This document shows, piece after piece, positions 17,702 through 27,050 of a stretch of 64,000 nucleotides of DNA. The notes beneath the pieces were generated by a model. The model made no database searches. It had not been told where the DNA came from and saw only the letters and a list, made by a program, of their open reading frames with translations. Every line of letters starts with the position of its first letter. The first letter of the stretch is position 1. The position numbers and the translations under genes are program-made. The stretch covers positions 372,001 to 436,000 of the forward strand of contig CAVXHK010000001.1 in NCBI GenBank assembly GCA_963761705.1, given 5' to 3'. Source of the DNA: CAVVKW01 sp963761705. GTDB lineage: Bacteria > Verrucomicrobiota > Verrucomicrobiia > Chthoniobacterales > JAATET01.

Positions 17702-19648
17702 ATGAGCCAGAACATCGAATCCCACCTCGTCGAGAAACGCGTCTTCAAACCCTCCAAAGCCTTCGCCAAGACCGCCCATGTCGGCAGCATGGCCGAATAC
17801 AAACGCCTCTACGACGAGTCGATCGCGAAGCCGGATAAATTCTGGGCCACCCAGGCCAAGGAGCTGCATTGGCAAAAGAAGTGGACCAAAGTGCTCGATT
17901 GGAAATGCCCCGAAGCGAAGTGGTTTGTCGGCGGAAAGATCAACGCCGCGGAGAACTGCCTCGACCGTCACCTCGACGGTCCGCGCCGCAACCAGGCGGC
18001 CATCATTTGGGAAGGCGAACCCGGTGAGAAGCGCACGCTCACGTACCACCAGCTCCACCGCGAAGTTTGTAAATTTGCGAACGTCCTCCGCCGCAACAAG
18101 GTCAAGCGCGGCGACCGGGTCATCATCTACCTGCCGCTCGTTCCCGAGGCGGTCATCGCGATGCTCGCGTGCGCACGGATCGGCGCGGTGCATTCCGTCA
18201 TCTTCGGCGGATTCAGCTCCGAGAGCATCAAGGACCGGATTCACGATTGCGGCGCGAAAATCGTCATCACCGCAGACGGCGGCTACCGGCGCGGGCAGAC
18301 GGTCACGCTCAAGCAGAACGTCGACAACGCCCTCAAAGACAACCAGAGCGTCCGCCGGGTCATCGTTTTTCGCCGCACGAACACGCCAACGCACATCAAA
18401 GAAGGCCGCGACGTCTGGTGGCATCGCGAGATGGAATACGTCGACGCCAATTGCCCGGCGGAGGGCTTCGACAGCGAGAACCCGCTCTTCATTCTCTACA
18501 CAAGTGGCTCGACCGGTAAGCCGAAGGGCATCCTGCACACAACCGGCGGCTACCTCACGGGCACGACGTCTTCGACGAAATACGTGTTCGATCTCCAGGA
18601 GAACGACGTCTTCTGGTGCACCGCCGACGTCGGCTGGATCACGGGACACAGTTACCTCGTCTACGGGCCGCTCGCGAACGGCGCGACGTGCCTGCTCTAC
18701 GAAGGCGCGCCGAATTGGCCGGAGCCGGACCGCTTCTGGCAGCTCGTCGCCGAGTATGGCGTGACGATCCTCTACACCGCGCCGACCGCAATCCGCGCGT
18801 TCATCAAGTGGGGCGACGAATGGCCAGCCAAGCATGACCTCTCCAGCTTGCGCCTGCTCGGGACGGTCGGCGAACCGATCAATCCCGAGGCATGGATGTG
18901 GTATCACAACAAGATCGGCGGCGGTCGCTGTCCGATCGTGGACACGTGGTGGCAGACCGAGACCGGCGGCCACATGATCACACCGCTCCCCGGCGCAACG
19001 CCCCTCAAGCCCGGCACCGCGACCCTCCCGTTCTTCGGCGTGGACGCCGCCATCGTCGACGACGACGGCAACGAAGTCGCCGCGAATCAAGGCGGCAAGC
19101 TCGTGATCCGTAAGCCCTGGCCCTCGATGCTGCGTGGAATCTACGGAGCAAAGGGTCGCTACAAAAAGACTTACTGGAGCGACGTGGCGGGATCCTACTT
19201 CACGGGCGACGGCGCCCGGCGCGACAAGGACGGGTATTTTTGGATCGTCGGTCGGATCGACGACGTTCTCAACGTCGCGGGTCACCGTCTCGGCACGGCG
19301 GAGGTCGAGAGCGCGCTCGTGTCCCACGACGCCGTCGCGGAGGCTGCCGTCGTCGGTCGCCCGGACGAGATCAAGGGCCAGGGCGTCGTAGCGTTCATCA
19401 CTCTCAAGGGCGGAAAGAAGCCGACGAAGGTTCTCAAGGAGGCTCTGCGCAAGCACGTCGGCGAGATCATCGGCCCCATCGCCAAGCCCGACGAGATCCG
19501 CTTCGCCGAGGCCCTGCCGAAAACGCGCAGCGGGAAGATCATGCGCCGCGTTCTCAAACAGCTCGCCGCCGGCGACGACGTGACCGGCGACACCACGACG
19601 ATGGAAGACTTCAGCGTCCTCGCGAAGTTGAGCGCGTCGGACGAATAA
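17702..19648 (+). CDS. acs: Acetyl-CoA synthetase (AMP-forming)
   Basis: 648 residues, matching Acs in length and layout. Visible motifs are IIWEGEPGEKRTLTYHQL, the P-loop-like YTSGSTGKPKG, WCTADVGWITGHSY, VDTWWQTETGG, YFTGDGARRDKDGYFWIVGR and VAGHRLGTAEVESALV. The C-terminal PKTRSGKIMRR contains the catalytic lysine that is acetylated in the Pat/CobB-type regulation known for Acs. It activates acetate to acetyl-CoA for the TCA cycle. The ATG giving MSQNIES was chosen over one five codons upstream. It is followed after 119 bp by the DUF58 gene. Confidence 0.96.
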   Translation: MSQNIESHLVEKRVFKPSKAFAKTAHVGSMAEYKRLYDESIAKPDKFWATQAKELHWQKKWTKVLDWKCPEAKWFVGGKINAAENCLDRHLDGPRRNQAAIIWEGEPGEKRTLTYHQLHREVCKFANVLRRNKVKRGDRVIIYLPLVPEAVIAMLACARIGAVHSVIFGGFSSESIKDRIHDCGAKIVITADGGYRRGQTVTLKQNVDNALKDNQSVRRVIVFRRTNTPTHIKEGRDVWWHREMEYVDANCPAEGFDSENPLFILYTSGSTGKPKGILHTTGGYLTGTTSSTKYVFDLQENDVFWCTADVGWITGHSYLVYGPLANGATCLLYEGAPNWPEPDRFWQLVAEYGVTILYTAPTAIRAFIKWGDEWPAKHDLSSLRLLGTVGEPINPEAWMWYHNKIGGGRCPIVDTWWQTETGGHMITPLPGATPLKPGTATLPFFGVDAAIVDDDGNEVAANQGGKLVIRKPWPSMLRGIYGAKGRYKKTYWSDVAGSYFTGDGARRDKDGYFWIVGRIDDVLNVAGHRLGTAEVESALVSHDAVAEAAVVGRPDEIKGQGVVAFITLKGGKKPTKVLKEALRKHVGEIIGPIAKPDEIRFAEALPKTRSGKIMRRVLKQLAAGDDVTGDTTTMEDFSVLAKLSASDE

Positions 19649-19767
19649 ACTTCGATCAGACGTGGTGCGGCGCGTCGGTGACTTCACGGCATCAGCGGTG
19701 ATCATCGATGCGCCGCTGCAACGCAGAAGGTGGCGGGGACCGATCGAGACGTGCTAGCGTCCCGCAA

Positions 19768-20649
19768 ATGAAGCGGCTTTTCTCCCCGGCTTTTCTGCGG
19801 GCGCTCGAGCGACTGCGGTTCGCGCCGCGGCGGGCCGTCGACGGGCGGCACCGCGCGGAACTCCGCTCGCGCCGAGCAGGGTCGAGTTTGGAGTTTGCCG
19901 AGCACCGGAACTACACGCCCGGCGACGATCCGCGCTCGCTGGATTGGAGTGCTTACGCCCGACTGGATCGACTTTTTGTGAAGCTCTTCCACGACGAGGA
20001 GGCGATCTCCGTGCAAGTGCTGGTCGATGCGAGCGCGTCGATGAGGTGCGCCGTCGAAGACGGATCGGATCGCTCGCGGTGGGATCAAGCGCGACGACTG
20101 GCGGGTGCTTTTTCTTACGTCGCGCTCGCGGGTCAACACGAGGTGACGGTCAGATTGTTCGGCGAGGCGCTGGGATCGAGCGTGGGTCCGCTGCGGGGAC
20201 GGGCGAAATTTCACGATGCGATGGACTTCCTCGAACGGGCGACTGCGAACTTCGATGGGACGAACCTCGAAGCGAGCCTCCGCGAGGTTGCGGCGCGATC
20301 AAGGCGGCGGGCGGTCGCGATAGTGATCAGCGATTTTCTCGATTCAGCCGGATACGAGCGTGCGGTGAAACGGTTGCTGCACCGCGGCTTCGACGTCGCA
20401 TTGGTGCGGGTCTTTGATCCGGCCGAAGACGGACGGGGCCTCGAAGGCGATCTGCTGGTCGTCGACGCGGAGACGGGAGTCGAGTTGATGGTGAGCGCGG
20501 CGGAACAGCGCGGTGATGTCGACGAGTTCAGCGCGGGTCTGCGGGCCTGGTGTCGACGCGAGGGGTTGGCCTATCACGAGGCATCGTGCGCGACGGAGCC
20601 AGCCGCGATGGTCGTCGATCTGGAGCGGTCAGGGGTGCTGCGGCGATGA
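19768..20649 (+). CDS. DUF58 domain protein with vWA-like fold
   Basis: 293 residues. It has the DUF58 signature EHRNYTPGDDPRSLDWSAYARLDRLFVKLF, followed by a von Willebrand A-like core starting VLVDASASM (the DxSxS metal-ion-dependent adhesion site) and ISDFLDSAGYE. DUF58 proteins usually occur with MoxR AAA ATPases and Bat-type membrane proteins in complexes of uncertain chaperone-like function. Here the next gene overlaps by 4 bp (ATGA) and encodes a BatA-like membrane protein, so they are translationally coupled. No moxR gene is in the window. Confidence 0.88.
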   Translation: MKRLFSPAFLRALERLRFAPRRAVDGRHRAELRSRRAGSSLEFAEHRNYTPGDDPRSLDWSAYARLDRLFVKLFHDEEAISVQVLVDASASMRCAVEDGSDRSRWDQARRLAGAFSYVALAGQHEVTVRLFGEALGSSVGPLRGRAKFHDAMDFLERATANFDGTNLEASLREVAARSRRRAVAIVISDFLDSAGYERAVKRLLHRGFDVALVRVFDPAEDGRGLEGDLLVVDAETGVELMVSAAEQRGDVDEFSAGLRAWCRREGLAYHEASCATEPAAMVVDLERSGVLRR

Positions 20650-22358
20650 CGTTTCTGCTTCCGTGGGCAGCTTGGTTTGGCGCGCTGATCCCCATCATCA
20701 TCGGCCTCTACATGCTGCGCCAGCGCCGACGCCGCGTCGTGGTGCCTTCGGTGCTGCGATGGCGAGCCTCGCCCGTCTCAGCTCCGAGCCGCATCGCGCT
20801 CGGTCGGGTGCGGGACTGGCGCTCGCTTCTTTTCCATCTGCTCATCTTTCTGTTGATCCTTCTTGCCCTGGCTCGGCCAGATTTCTCCTCGCTCTGGACG
20901 CCCGAGCCGACGGTCGTCGTCCTCGACGCACGACTGCGAATGGCGGCCAGAGCGGCGGATGGAACGTCGGCTTTCGAGCGGGCGCAGACAGCCGCCGATG
21001 AAATCGCTTCGCGCGCAGGCGACCGCAACCCGGTCGGAATCCTGACAACGACCGGAGCCGTCGCTCCGCTCACCACCAATCCCCTTCGTGCCAGCGAAGC
21101 GGTCGAGCGAGCGAGTGTCTCGGACGCGAGCGGAACGATCGATGCCTCGATTAGCCTGGCGAGAGCCACCCTCGGCGATCGGGCGGGAAGAATTGTCTTC
21201 GTGACGGATCGGCCAGTTTCCTTCGAGGGAGTTGACGTCCTCGCGGTCGGCGAACCCTTGAGTAACGTGGCGGTGACGGACTTCGCCACGCGGGCTCTCG
21301 CCGATGGCGGGCAGTCACGGGCCCTGTTCGTGCGGGTTCGCAATTTCTCGGATCTCCCGGTCACCCGCGGCCTGGAGTTGCGAATCGACGACCGCTTGCT
21401 GGATATTATTCCGCTCACTCTGGAGGCGGGCGGAAGCTTCGAGACGCTGCGGACGTTTGCTGCTTCCGAGTTGCAATCTACGGGCGGTGAACTCACGGGG
21501 ACGCTCATCGGAACGGATGCTATCGCGGCTGATGACGTTGGCCGAGCGGCGGTTCCCGTGGGCGCAAAGCCACGAGTCTTGCTGGTGAGCAGCGGCAATT
21601 GGTTTCTCGAGAACGCCCTGAGCTCCGATCCGGAGATTTCGTTCGAGCTGCTGACGCCGGAGGTTTGGCGGGCGGACCTGGCATCATCTTTCGACGCCGT
21701 GGTGTTCGACAATTACGTCCCCGCCGGCATGACGCCGGAGACGGCGGCGACGGGTAACGCTCTTTTCATCGGGCAGAATCCGTGGTCGCCAGAGGCTGGC
21801 GCTTCCATCGCAGATCCTGTCATCACCGATGTCGACGCGGAGAGTCCGTTGCTCGCTGGTCTTTCCCTCGACGGCGTGACGATCGCCGAAGCCGGACCGG
21901 TCGTGGGTTTGGCACCCGTGGCGAGATCCGTCGACGACGTTGTGATTGCCGTTCGAGAAGACGGCCCGTCTCGGACCGCGGTCTTTGGATTCCGCGTGGA
22001 GGAGTCAGATCTTCCGCTGCGGGTTGCGTTTCCACTGCTGGTTGCCAACACGGTGCACTGGCTCACGGGCATTTCTGAACCCACGAGCGCGCGGGCCGGG
22101 GAGATCGTCGTCGAGGCGGAAGGGAATCTGGTCGGGGAATACGACCTAGCGGGCTTTTATCCAGCGGGCGGGGGACCAGTGATCGCGGTCAATCCAGCCA
22201 GCGGCGGCGAATCGGACGTCCGGGAGGCGTCGTCAATTCAGCCGGAGGGTGGCTACGCTACGCACCTCGGCTTGGCACCGTGGAAATGGCTCGTCGTCGC
22301 GGCGATCGCGCTGCTTGCCCTCGAGTCGTTGGCTTGGTCGCGGCGGCGGGTGCGGTAA
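20646..22358 (+). CDS. BatA-like N-terminal membrane domain protein
   Basis: 570 residues. The N-terminus MTFLLPWAAWFGALIPIIIGLYML, then VVVPSVLRW and a second hydrophobic segment (LLFHLLIFLLILLALARP), is the BatA N-terminal module of the aerotolerance-type family. The central region is extracytoplasmic and seems to contain a degenerate vWA domain (VVVLDARLRM lacks a clear DxSxS). A C-terminal transmembrane helix (WLVVAAIALLALESLAW) ends in a basic tail. It is coupled by overlap to the DUF58 gene upstream and probably forms a membrane complex with it. It is convergent with the PDH operon. Confidence 0.8.
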   Translation: MTFLLPWAAWFGALIPIIIGLYMLRQRRRRVVVPSVLRWRASPVSAPSRIALGRVRDWRSLLFHLLIFLLILLALARPDFSSLWTPEPTVVVLDARLRMAARAADGTSAFERAQTAADEIASRAGDRNPVGILTTTGAVAPLTTNPLRASEAVERASVSDASGTIDASISLARATLGDRAGRIVFVTDRPVSFEGVDVLAVGEPLSNVAVTDFATRALADGGQSRALFVRVRNFSDLPVTRGLELRIDDRLLDIIPLTLEAGGSFETLRTFAASELQSTGGELTGTLIGTDAIAADDVGRAAVPVGAKPRVLLVSSGNWFLENALSSDPEISFELLTPEVWRADLASSFDAVVFDNYVPAGMTPETAATGNALFIGQNPWSPEAGASIADPVITDVDAESPLLAGLSLDGVTIAEAGPVVGLAPVARSVDDVVIAVREDGPSRTAVFGFRVEESDLPLRVAFPLLVANTVHWLTGISEPTSARAGEIVVEAEGNLVGEYDLAGFYPAGGGPVIAVNPASGGESDVREASSIQPEGGYATHLGLAPWKWLVVAAIALLALESLAWSRRRVR

Positions 22359-22408
22359 GGAAGCCACGGCGCGGCTGCCCTACCTTGGATGAAGGTCTCC
22401 TCGGGTTT

Positions 22409-23743
22409 TTAGAACAACATCAATGCCGGATTCTCGACCAGCTTGCGGAGGCTGGTCATGAACTCGGCGCCGACGGCTCCGTCGACGACTCGGTGGTCGC
22501 CCGACAGAGAGATGGTCATGCGTTGTCCAACGACGATCTCGTCCTTCGCGTTGACGACCGGCTTCTTCACGATGGCTCCGACGGCGAGGATCGCGGCCTG
22601 CGGTGGATTCACGATCGCGTAGAATTGTTCGATTCCGTAGCTGCCGAGATTGGAAACCGTGACAGTGCCTCCGGTGTAGTCCTCGGGCTTGAGTTTCTTG
22701 CTGCGGGCCTTGCCAGCGAGATCCTTGACCTGAGCGCTGATCTCGCGGAGCGAAAGTTTGTCCGCACCGCGGATGACGGGCGTGATGAGGCCGTCATCGA
22801 CGGCAACGGCAACGGCGACGTTCACGCTGTCGTATTGCATGACGTGATCTCCACCCCAAGCGGCGTTCACTTTCGGGTTCTGCGCGGTCGCGTGGGCAAC
22901 GGCGAGGAGGATGAAATCGTTGACCGTCGTCTTGGGCAGATCGGCAGCTTCGTTGGCGGTGTTCACCTCCTTGCGCAGGCGCATGAGCGGCCCGGCGTCG
23001 ACTTCGATGGCGAGGTAGAAATGCGGAATCTGCGTTTTACTCGCGAGCAGGCGCTCGGCGATCACTCGACGCATGCCGGAGAGTTCGATGCGCTGTTCGT
23101 CACCACCGGTGGATTCCGGCTTGATCGCTGCGGCTGCCGCGGCTGGAGCCGACGGAGAAGCGCCGGCGGAGCTCGTCGAGGCAGGGCCCTTCTTGGCGTG
23201 GTCGTCGACGTCCTTGGCGACGATTCGACCGCCGGGGCCGGAGCCGGTTACTTCAGAAAGATCGATGCCCTCGTCGGCGGCGATCTTCTTCGCGAGCGGC
23301 GAGGCTTTGACCCGGCCCTCGGTCTTCTGCTTTTTTTCGGTCTTGGCGGCCTCGGGTTCGGCGTCCTTCGGAGCCTTGGCGGAATACTGGCGGTCGGTGT
23401 CCTCGGGTTTTTTCTCGGCTTCTTCGGGCTGCTTCTCGGCTTCTTTCGATTCCTCGGGTTTTTCGTTCGGCGCGGCCTCGGGTTCGTCCGCGTCCTCGTC
23501 TTCATCCTCCTCGGAGGCGATGCGGGCGATCTTGTCACCGATTTTGACTTTTTCACCTTCTTTCACGAAGACTTCGGCGAGCGTGCCTTCGTCGAAGGCC
23601 TCCATTTCCATCGTTGCTTTATCGGTTTCAACCTCGGCAAGAATGTCGCCCATTTCGACGGCGTCGCCTTCGTTCTTGAGCCACTTGACGAGGGTTCCCT
23701 CGGTCATCGTGTCGCTCAGTTTGGGCATGTTGATTACGGGCAT
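22409..23743 (-). CDS. pdhC: Pyruvate dehydrogenase E2, dihydrolipoamide acetyltransferase
   Basis: 444 residues. The lipoyl domain (about 1-77) has the lipoylated lysine in ETDKATMEME. A very charged Glu/Lys/Pro linker follows at about 80-140. The peripheral subunit-binding domain is RVKASPLAKKIAADEGIDLSEVTGSGPGGRIVAKDV. The catalytic domain is at about 215-444 with LASKTQIPHFY and the active-site GDHRVVDGA. It transfers acetyl groups to CoA. It is the third gene of an E1-alpha/E1-beta/E2 operon; E3 (lpd) is not in the window. The start is the ATG of MPVINMPKLSDTM. Confidence 0.95.
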   Translation of the reverse strand: MPVINMPKLSDTMTEGTLVKWLKNEGDAVEMGDILAEVETDKATMEMEAFDEGTLAEVFVKEGEKVKIGDKIARIASEEDEDEDADEPEAAPNEKPEESKEAEKQPEEAEKKPEDTDRQYSAKAPKDAEPEAAKTEKKQKTEGRVKASPLAKKIAADEGIDLSEVTGSGPGGRIVAKDVDDHAKKGPASTSSAGASPSAPAAAAAAIKPESTGGDEQRIELSGMRRVIAERLLASKTQIPHFYLAIEVDAGPLMRLRKEVNTANEAADLPKTTVNDFILLAVAHATAQNPKVNAAWGGDHVMQYDSVNVAVAVAVDDGLITPVIRGADKLSLREISAQVKDLAGKARSKKLKPEDYTGGTVTVSNLGSYGIEQFYAIVNPPQAAILAVGAIVKKPVVNAKDEIVVGQRMTISLSGDHRVVDGAVGAEFMTSLRKLVENPALMLF

Positions 23744-23829
23744 AGTCGGAAGGAGTCGAAGGTCTAGAGGTCGGGAAGTCGGAGCGGGGCAATTGCAGCT
23801 GGGGCGGCGATCGTCGGCCTGCGACTGAG

Positions 23830-24804
23830 TTACAAAATCGAGAGTGCTTTTTCGACCATGCGGTTGACGGTCGGGATCTGTTGCTCTTCGACCGGCATGC
23901 TGTAGATGGCCGGGGCGTCGAGCGTGCAGACGCGGCGGATCGGGGCGTCGAGCTCGTCGAAGATTTTTTCCTGGATCATCGTCGCGATCTGCGCGGAGGT
24001 GCCGCAAAAGGGTTTGTTCTCGTCGACGAGGACGACGCGGTGCGTTTTGCTGACGGAGTCGAGGATCGTTTGTTCGTCGAGTGGGCGCAACGAGCGGAGG
24101 TCGATGACGTCGGCTTGGATGCCGTGCTCGGACGCCAGTTGCTCGGCGGCGGCAAGGGCGGTGAGAACCGAACGCCCGTGGCCAACGAAGGAAAGATCGG
24201 AGCCTTCGCGCTTGCGGTCGGCAACACCGAGAGGAATGAGATATTCCTCTTCGGGGACCTCACCCTTGTGGCCGTAGAGGACCGTGTTTTCCATGAACAT
24301 GACCGGGTCATTGTCACGGATGGCGGTCTTCATGAGGCCTTTCGCGTCGTAAGCGGTCGCCGCGCTGACAACTTTGAGCCCGGGGACTCCCGCAAGCCAG
24401 TTTTCCGGGGTGTGTGAATGGGTTGCACCCACGTTGGTGCCGGCGTTGGCCGGGCCGCGGATGACGATGGGACAATTGATGAGGCCGCCGCTCATGTAGC
24501 GAACCTGGGCCGCATTGTTCACGATCTGATCCCACGCGACGGTGGAGAAACTCCAGAACATCAGCTCCATCACCGGGCGGATACCGAGCATGCTCGCCCC
24601 GACACCCATGCCGATAAAAGCGGCTTCGCTGATCGGTGTGTCGACGACGCGCTTGTCGCCAAATCTTTCCCAGAGTCCGCGGGTGACCTTGTAGGCGCCG
24701 TCGTATTCGGCGACCTCCTCGCCGATGAGGACGACATTTTCGTCGCGTTCCAATTCTTCGGCGAAAGCTTGATTCAGTGCGTCGCGGTATTCGATGAGAG
24801 CCAT
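23830..24804 (-). CDS. pdhB: Pyruvate dehydrogenase E1 component, beta subunit
   Basis: 324 residues. The transketolase-like pyrimidine-binding domain has MALIEYRDALNQAFAEELERDENVVLIGEEVAEYDGAYKVTRGL. It continues with DTPISEAAFIGMGVGASMLGIRPVMELMFW, FRGP-like VIRGPANAGTNVGATHS, and the C-terminal domain with DLRSLRPLDEQTILDSVSKTHR. It forms the alpha2beta2 E1 that decarboxylates pyruvate with thiamine diphosphate. It lies between pdhA (54 bp upstream) and pdhC. Confidence 0.95.
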   Translation of the reverse strand: MALIEYRDALNQAFAEELERDENVVLIGEEVAEYDGAYKVTRGLWERFGDKRVVDTPISEAAFIGMGVGASMLGIRPVMELMFWSFSTVAWDQIVNNAAQVRYMSGGLINCPIVIRGPANAGTNVGATHSHTPENWLAGVPGLKVVSAATAYDAKGLMKTAIRDNDPVMFMENTVLYGHKGEVPEEEYLIPLGVADRKREGSDLSFVGHGRSVLTALAAAEQLASEHGIQADVIDLRSLRPLDEQTILDSVSKTHRVVLVDENKPFCGTSAQIATMIQEKIFDELDAPIRRVCTLDAPAIYSMPVEEQQIPTVNRMVEKALSIL

Positions 24805-24858
24805 GGGTCGGAGTCGAAAGTCAGTAGGTCGGAGAGTCCAAAGTCGAAATCGCTGCGC

Positions 24859-25956
24859 CTAGTCGTTGAAAAAATGGCGACCCGTTTTGCCCGCTTCGGT
24901 GCCGTGGTCAACTTCGTAGTAAACGTCTTCGAAGAGATTCTCGAGTGTCGGAAAGTCGCTCGTTTCGGCGAACTTCACGGCGGCCATCGCTTCCTTGCGC
25001 GAAGCCTTGTCGAGGGCGTCGGCCTCTTCGTCGGTGACGAGACCCTCCTCGATGAGGCGGTTGCGCCAGAGCTGAATCGGGTCGTGGGCCTCTTTGTATT
25101 GGTCGATCTCGTCGGCGGAGCGGTAGCCCCCCTTGTGTTTGGCGTCGGCGACGGAGTGGCCGTAGTAGCGGTAAGTATCAACCTCAAGGACCGTCGGGCG
25201 ACTCTCCGCGTGGGCGCGATCGATGGCAATCTGCAGCTTGGCGCGAACCTCGTAGACGTCCTGGCCGTTGGCGATGTCCCAGACAATCCCGTAACCATCC
25301 GCTCGCTCGGCGAGGCAATTTTTTACCGCGGAAGAACGCTCGAGGCTGGTGCCCATCGAGTAGCGGTTGTTTTCGATGATGTAGATGACGGGAAGATCCC
25401 AAAGCGCCGCTAGGTTGAGCGATTCGTGGTAAACTCCTTGGTTAATCGCGCCGTCGCCGAGGAAACACAGGCAGCAACCGCGAAGCTCCTTGTATTTGAC
25501 CGCGTAGGCCAGACCCAGGCCGAGCGGCGTCTGACCGGCCACGATGCCGTGGCCGCCCCAGTAGTTCTTATCGGGGGCGAAGAAATGCATTGAGCCGCCC
25601 TTACCTTTCGAGCAACCCGTGATTTTGCCGAAGAGCTCGGCCATGCACTCGTCCATCGTCATACCGACAGCGAGAGCGTGACCGTGATCGCGGTAGGCCG
25701 TGATGAGATGATCGTGTTCGCCGAGAAGGGACGCGGCACCGACGGCAACGGACTCCTGGCCAATGTAGAGATGAAGAAAGCCACCCATCTTGCCCTCGTT
25801 GTAGTTCTTGAGGGCCATCCGCTCGAAGCTGCGGATGCGGAACATGTCTCGGAGGAATCCAATCTTGTCATCTTTAGAGAGCGAGGCGTTGATCTGCGCG
25901 GAGGCGTAATCAATCGGGCTAACTTCGGTTTCGACTTCGGACTCGGTCATGCTCAA
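24859..25956 (-). CDS. pdhA: Pyruvate dehydrogenase E1 component, alpha subunit
   Basis: 365 residues. The thiamine-diphosphate-binding motif is GDGAINQGVYHESLNLAALWDLPVIYIIENN (GDG-x-NN). Other landmarks are IGQESVAVGAASLL, TAYRDHGHALAVG, the regulatory-loop region TYRYYGHSVADAKHKGGYRS and KGKGGSMHFF. It is the first gene of the pdhABC-like operon. A variable, acidic N-terminal segment (ESEVETEVSPIDYAS) precedes the conserved core. The upstream region to 26155 is non-coding and should carry the operon promoter. Confidence 0.95.
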   Translation of the reverse strand: MSMTESEVETEVSPIDYASAQINASLSKDDKIGFLRDMFRIRSFERMALKNYNEGKMGGFLHLYIGQESVAVGAASLLGEHDHLITAYRDHGHALAVGMTMDECMAELFGKITGCSKGKGGSMHFFAPDKNYWGGHGIVAGQTPLGLGLAYAVKYKELRGCCLCFLGDGAINQGVYHESLNLAALWDLPVIYIIENNRYSMGTSLERSSAVKNCLAERADGYGIVWDIANGQDVYEVRAKLQIAIDRAHAESRPTVLEVDTYRYYGHSVADAKHKGGYRSADEIDQYKEAHDPIQLWRNRLIEEGLVTDEEADALDKASRKEAMAAVKFAETSDFPTLENLFEDVYYEVDHGTEAGKTGRHFFND

Positions 25957-26155
25957 TTTTGGTAAGAAGGATCAGGGGTCGTAGAGTTGAGTCGCGCTGG
26001 CGGGGCTGATCGAACTGCCGACGACGCCGCAAATACTCCACGGCACTCCCGGCGTTTGCAATGGTGAAAAATCCGCGCGGGATCGCGCCGCGTGGACTCT
26101 TGGGGAAAACCGCTGCATCCTTGACGAAGCGGTGCCTTCGAACGTGAGGTTGGAG

Positions 26156-26473
26156 CTACCAGGTTTCCACGAGCATTGCGAGATCGCCGACGAGGGTATC
26201 GACCCTCTTGAGGTCCTTGCGTCGACCTTTCTCGGGGTTCAGGGATGATTTGCGCAGGATCGTCAACATGTCGCGGAGGTCACGAAGTTTGGCAGGGGGG
26301 AGTTTCTTGCGATCAAGGCTCTTTTCCACCGTTGTCCGAACCTGTTCGATCTCGGAGTCGAGACGGAGGGCGTAGGCTTCGATCGTTGCACGGGATTGAG
26401 TTCGGAGCGCTTCCAGCTCTTCGATGACCGCTTTCAACGGGGACGCCTCGACGGTTTTGGGTTTGGATTTCAT
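26156..26473 (-). CDS. Small hypothetical coiled-coil protein
   Basis: 105 residues, not recognised. It is rich in Lys, Glu, Arg and Leu with heptad-like spacing (IEELEALRTQSRATIEAYALRLDSEIEQVRTTVEKSL), so largely helical. It is soluble, with no cysteine cluster or signal peptide. It stands alone, upstream of the PDH operon on the same strand and divergent from cdd. Codon usage is like its neighbours, which supports it being real. No function is proposed. Confidence 0.55.
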   Translation of the reverse strand: MKSKPKTVEASPLKAVIEELEALRTQSRATIEAYALRLDSEIEQVRTTVEKSLDRKKLPPAKLRDLRDMLTILRKSSLNPEKGRRKDLKRVDTLVGDLAMLVETW

Positions 26474-26622
26474 CCTGCCCTCAAGTAATCAACTTCCGGG
26501 GCCTTGCGCAAGCTGTGCGACGGTGGCGAGGCCATCGACTAGCGAGCCGGTGACCAGCGTCCCCGGTCGATCTTCTGATTGGCTGCTGATTTCTAATAAG
26601 TTAGCTAATAGACGATCAAGCC

Positions 26623-27027
26623 ATGGGACATCCAGACGACAAAAAGCTGATCGCTCAGGCAATCGAAGCGCGCCGTCAGGCGTATGCCCCCTACTCGAAA
26701 TTTGCGGTTGGCGCGGCCTTGCTTGCTTCCGACGGCCGAATTTTCCACGGGACGAACGTTGAAAATCTGAGCTTCGGACTCACGATCTGCGCCGAGCGGG
26801 TTGCGCTCGGATCGGCGATTGCTGCCGGGTGCCGGGACTTTTCAAGGATCGCCATCGTGGCTGACACGCGGGAACCCGTGAGTCCATGCGGAGCGTGCCG
26901 GCAGGTTCTAGCCGAGTTCGCACCAGACCTGCGAGTCGTCCTATCGACGCTCAGTGGCCCGCAGGTCGAATTTGGTTTGGATGAATTGCTTCCCCGGGCG
27001 GCAACCGGGATTCTTGATCGACCGTAA
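26623..27027 (+). CDS. cdd: Cytidine deaminase
   Basis: 134-residue tetrameric-type cytidine deaminase. It shows AYAPYSKFAVGAALLASDG, GTNVENLSFGLTICAERVAL (substrate-binding Asn/Glu and the Zn-ligand Cys with catalytic Glu in CAE) and SPCGACRQVLAEF (the two other Zn-ligand cysteines). It deaminates cytidine and deoxycytidine in pyrimidine salvage. Its stop lies 23 bp before mnmG, and that gap contains a parS-like palindrome. Confidence 0.95.
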   Translation: MGHPDDKKLIAQAIEARRQAYAPYSKFAVGAALLASDGRIFHGTNVENLSFGLTICAERVALGSAIAAGCRDFSRIAIVADTREPVSPCGACRQVLAEFAPDLRVVLSTLSGPQVEFGLDELLPRAATGILDRP

Positions 27028-27028
27028 T

Positions 27029-27044
27029 TGTTCCACGTGGAACT
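27029..27044. other. parS-like centromere site 1
   Basis: TGTTCCACGTGGAACT contains the perfect 14-bp palindrome GTTCCACGTGGAAC. It matches the ParB-binding parS consensus TGTTNCACGTGNAACA at all but the last base. It occupies most of the cdd-mnmG gap, overlapping where the mnmG ribosome-binding site should lie. A second copy of the same 14-mer is 773 bp away inside mnmG. Confidence 0.75.
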
Positions 27045-27050
27045 CAGCCG

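Noticed and set aside
15466..17838. Very long open frame opposite the isocitrate dehydrogenase gene
   Set aside because: Antisense to a well-matched 742-residue enzyme; it has no recognisable motif and overlaps the start of acs.
25957..26155. Possible RNA gene upstream of pdhA
   Set aside because: No cloverleaf, riboswitch core or conserved stem could be found by eye.
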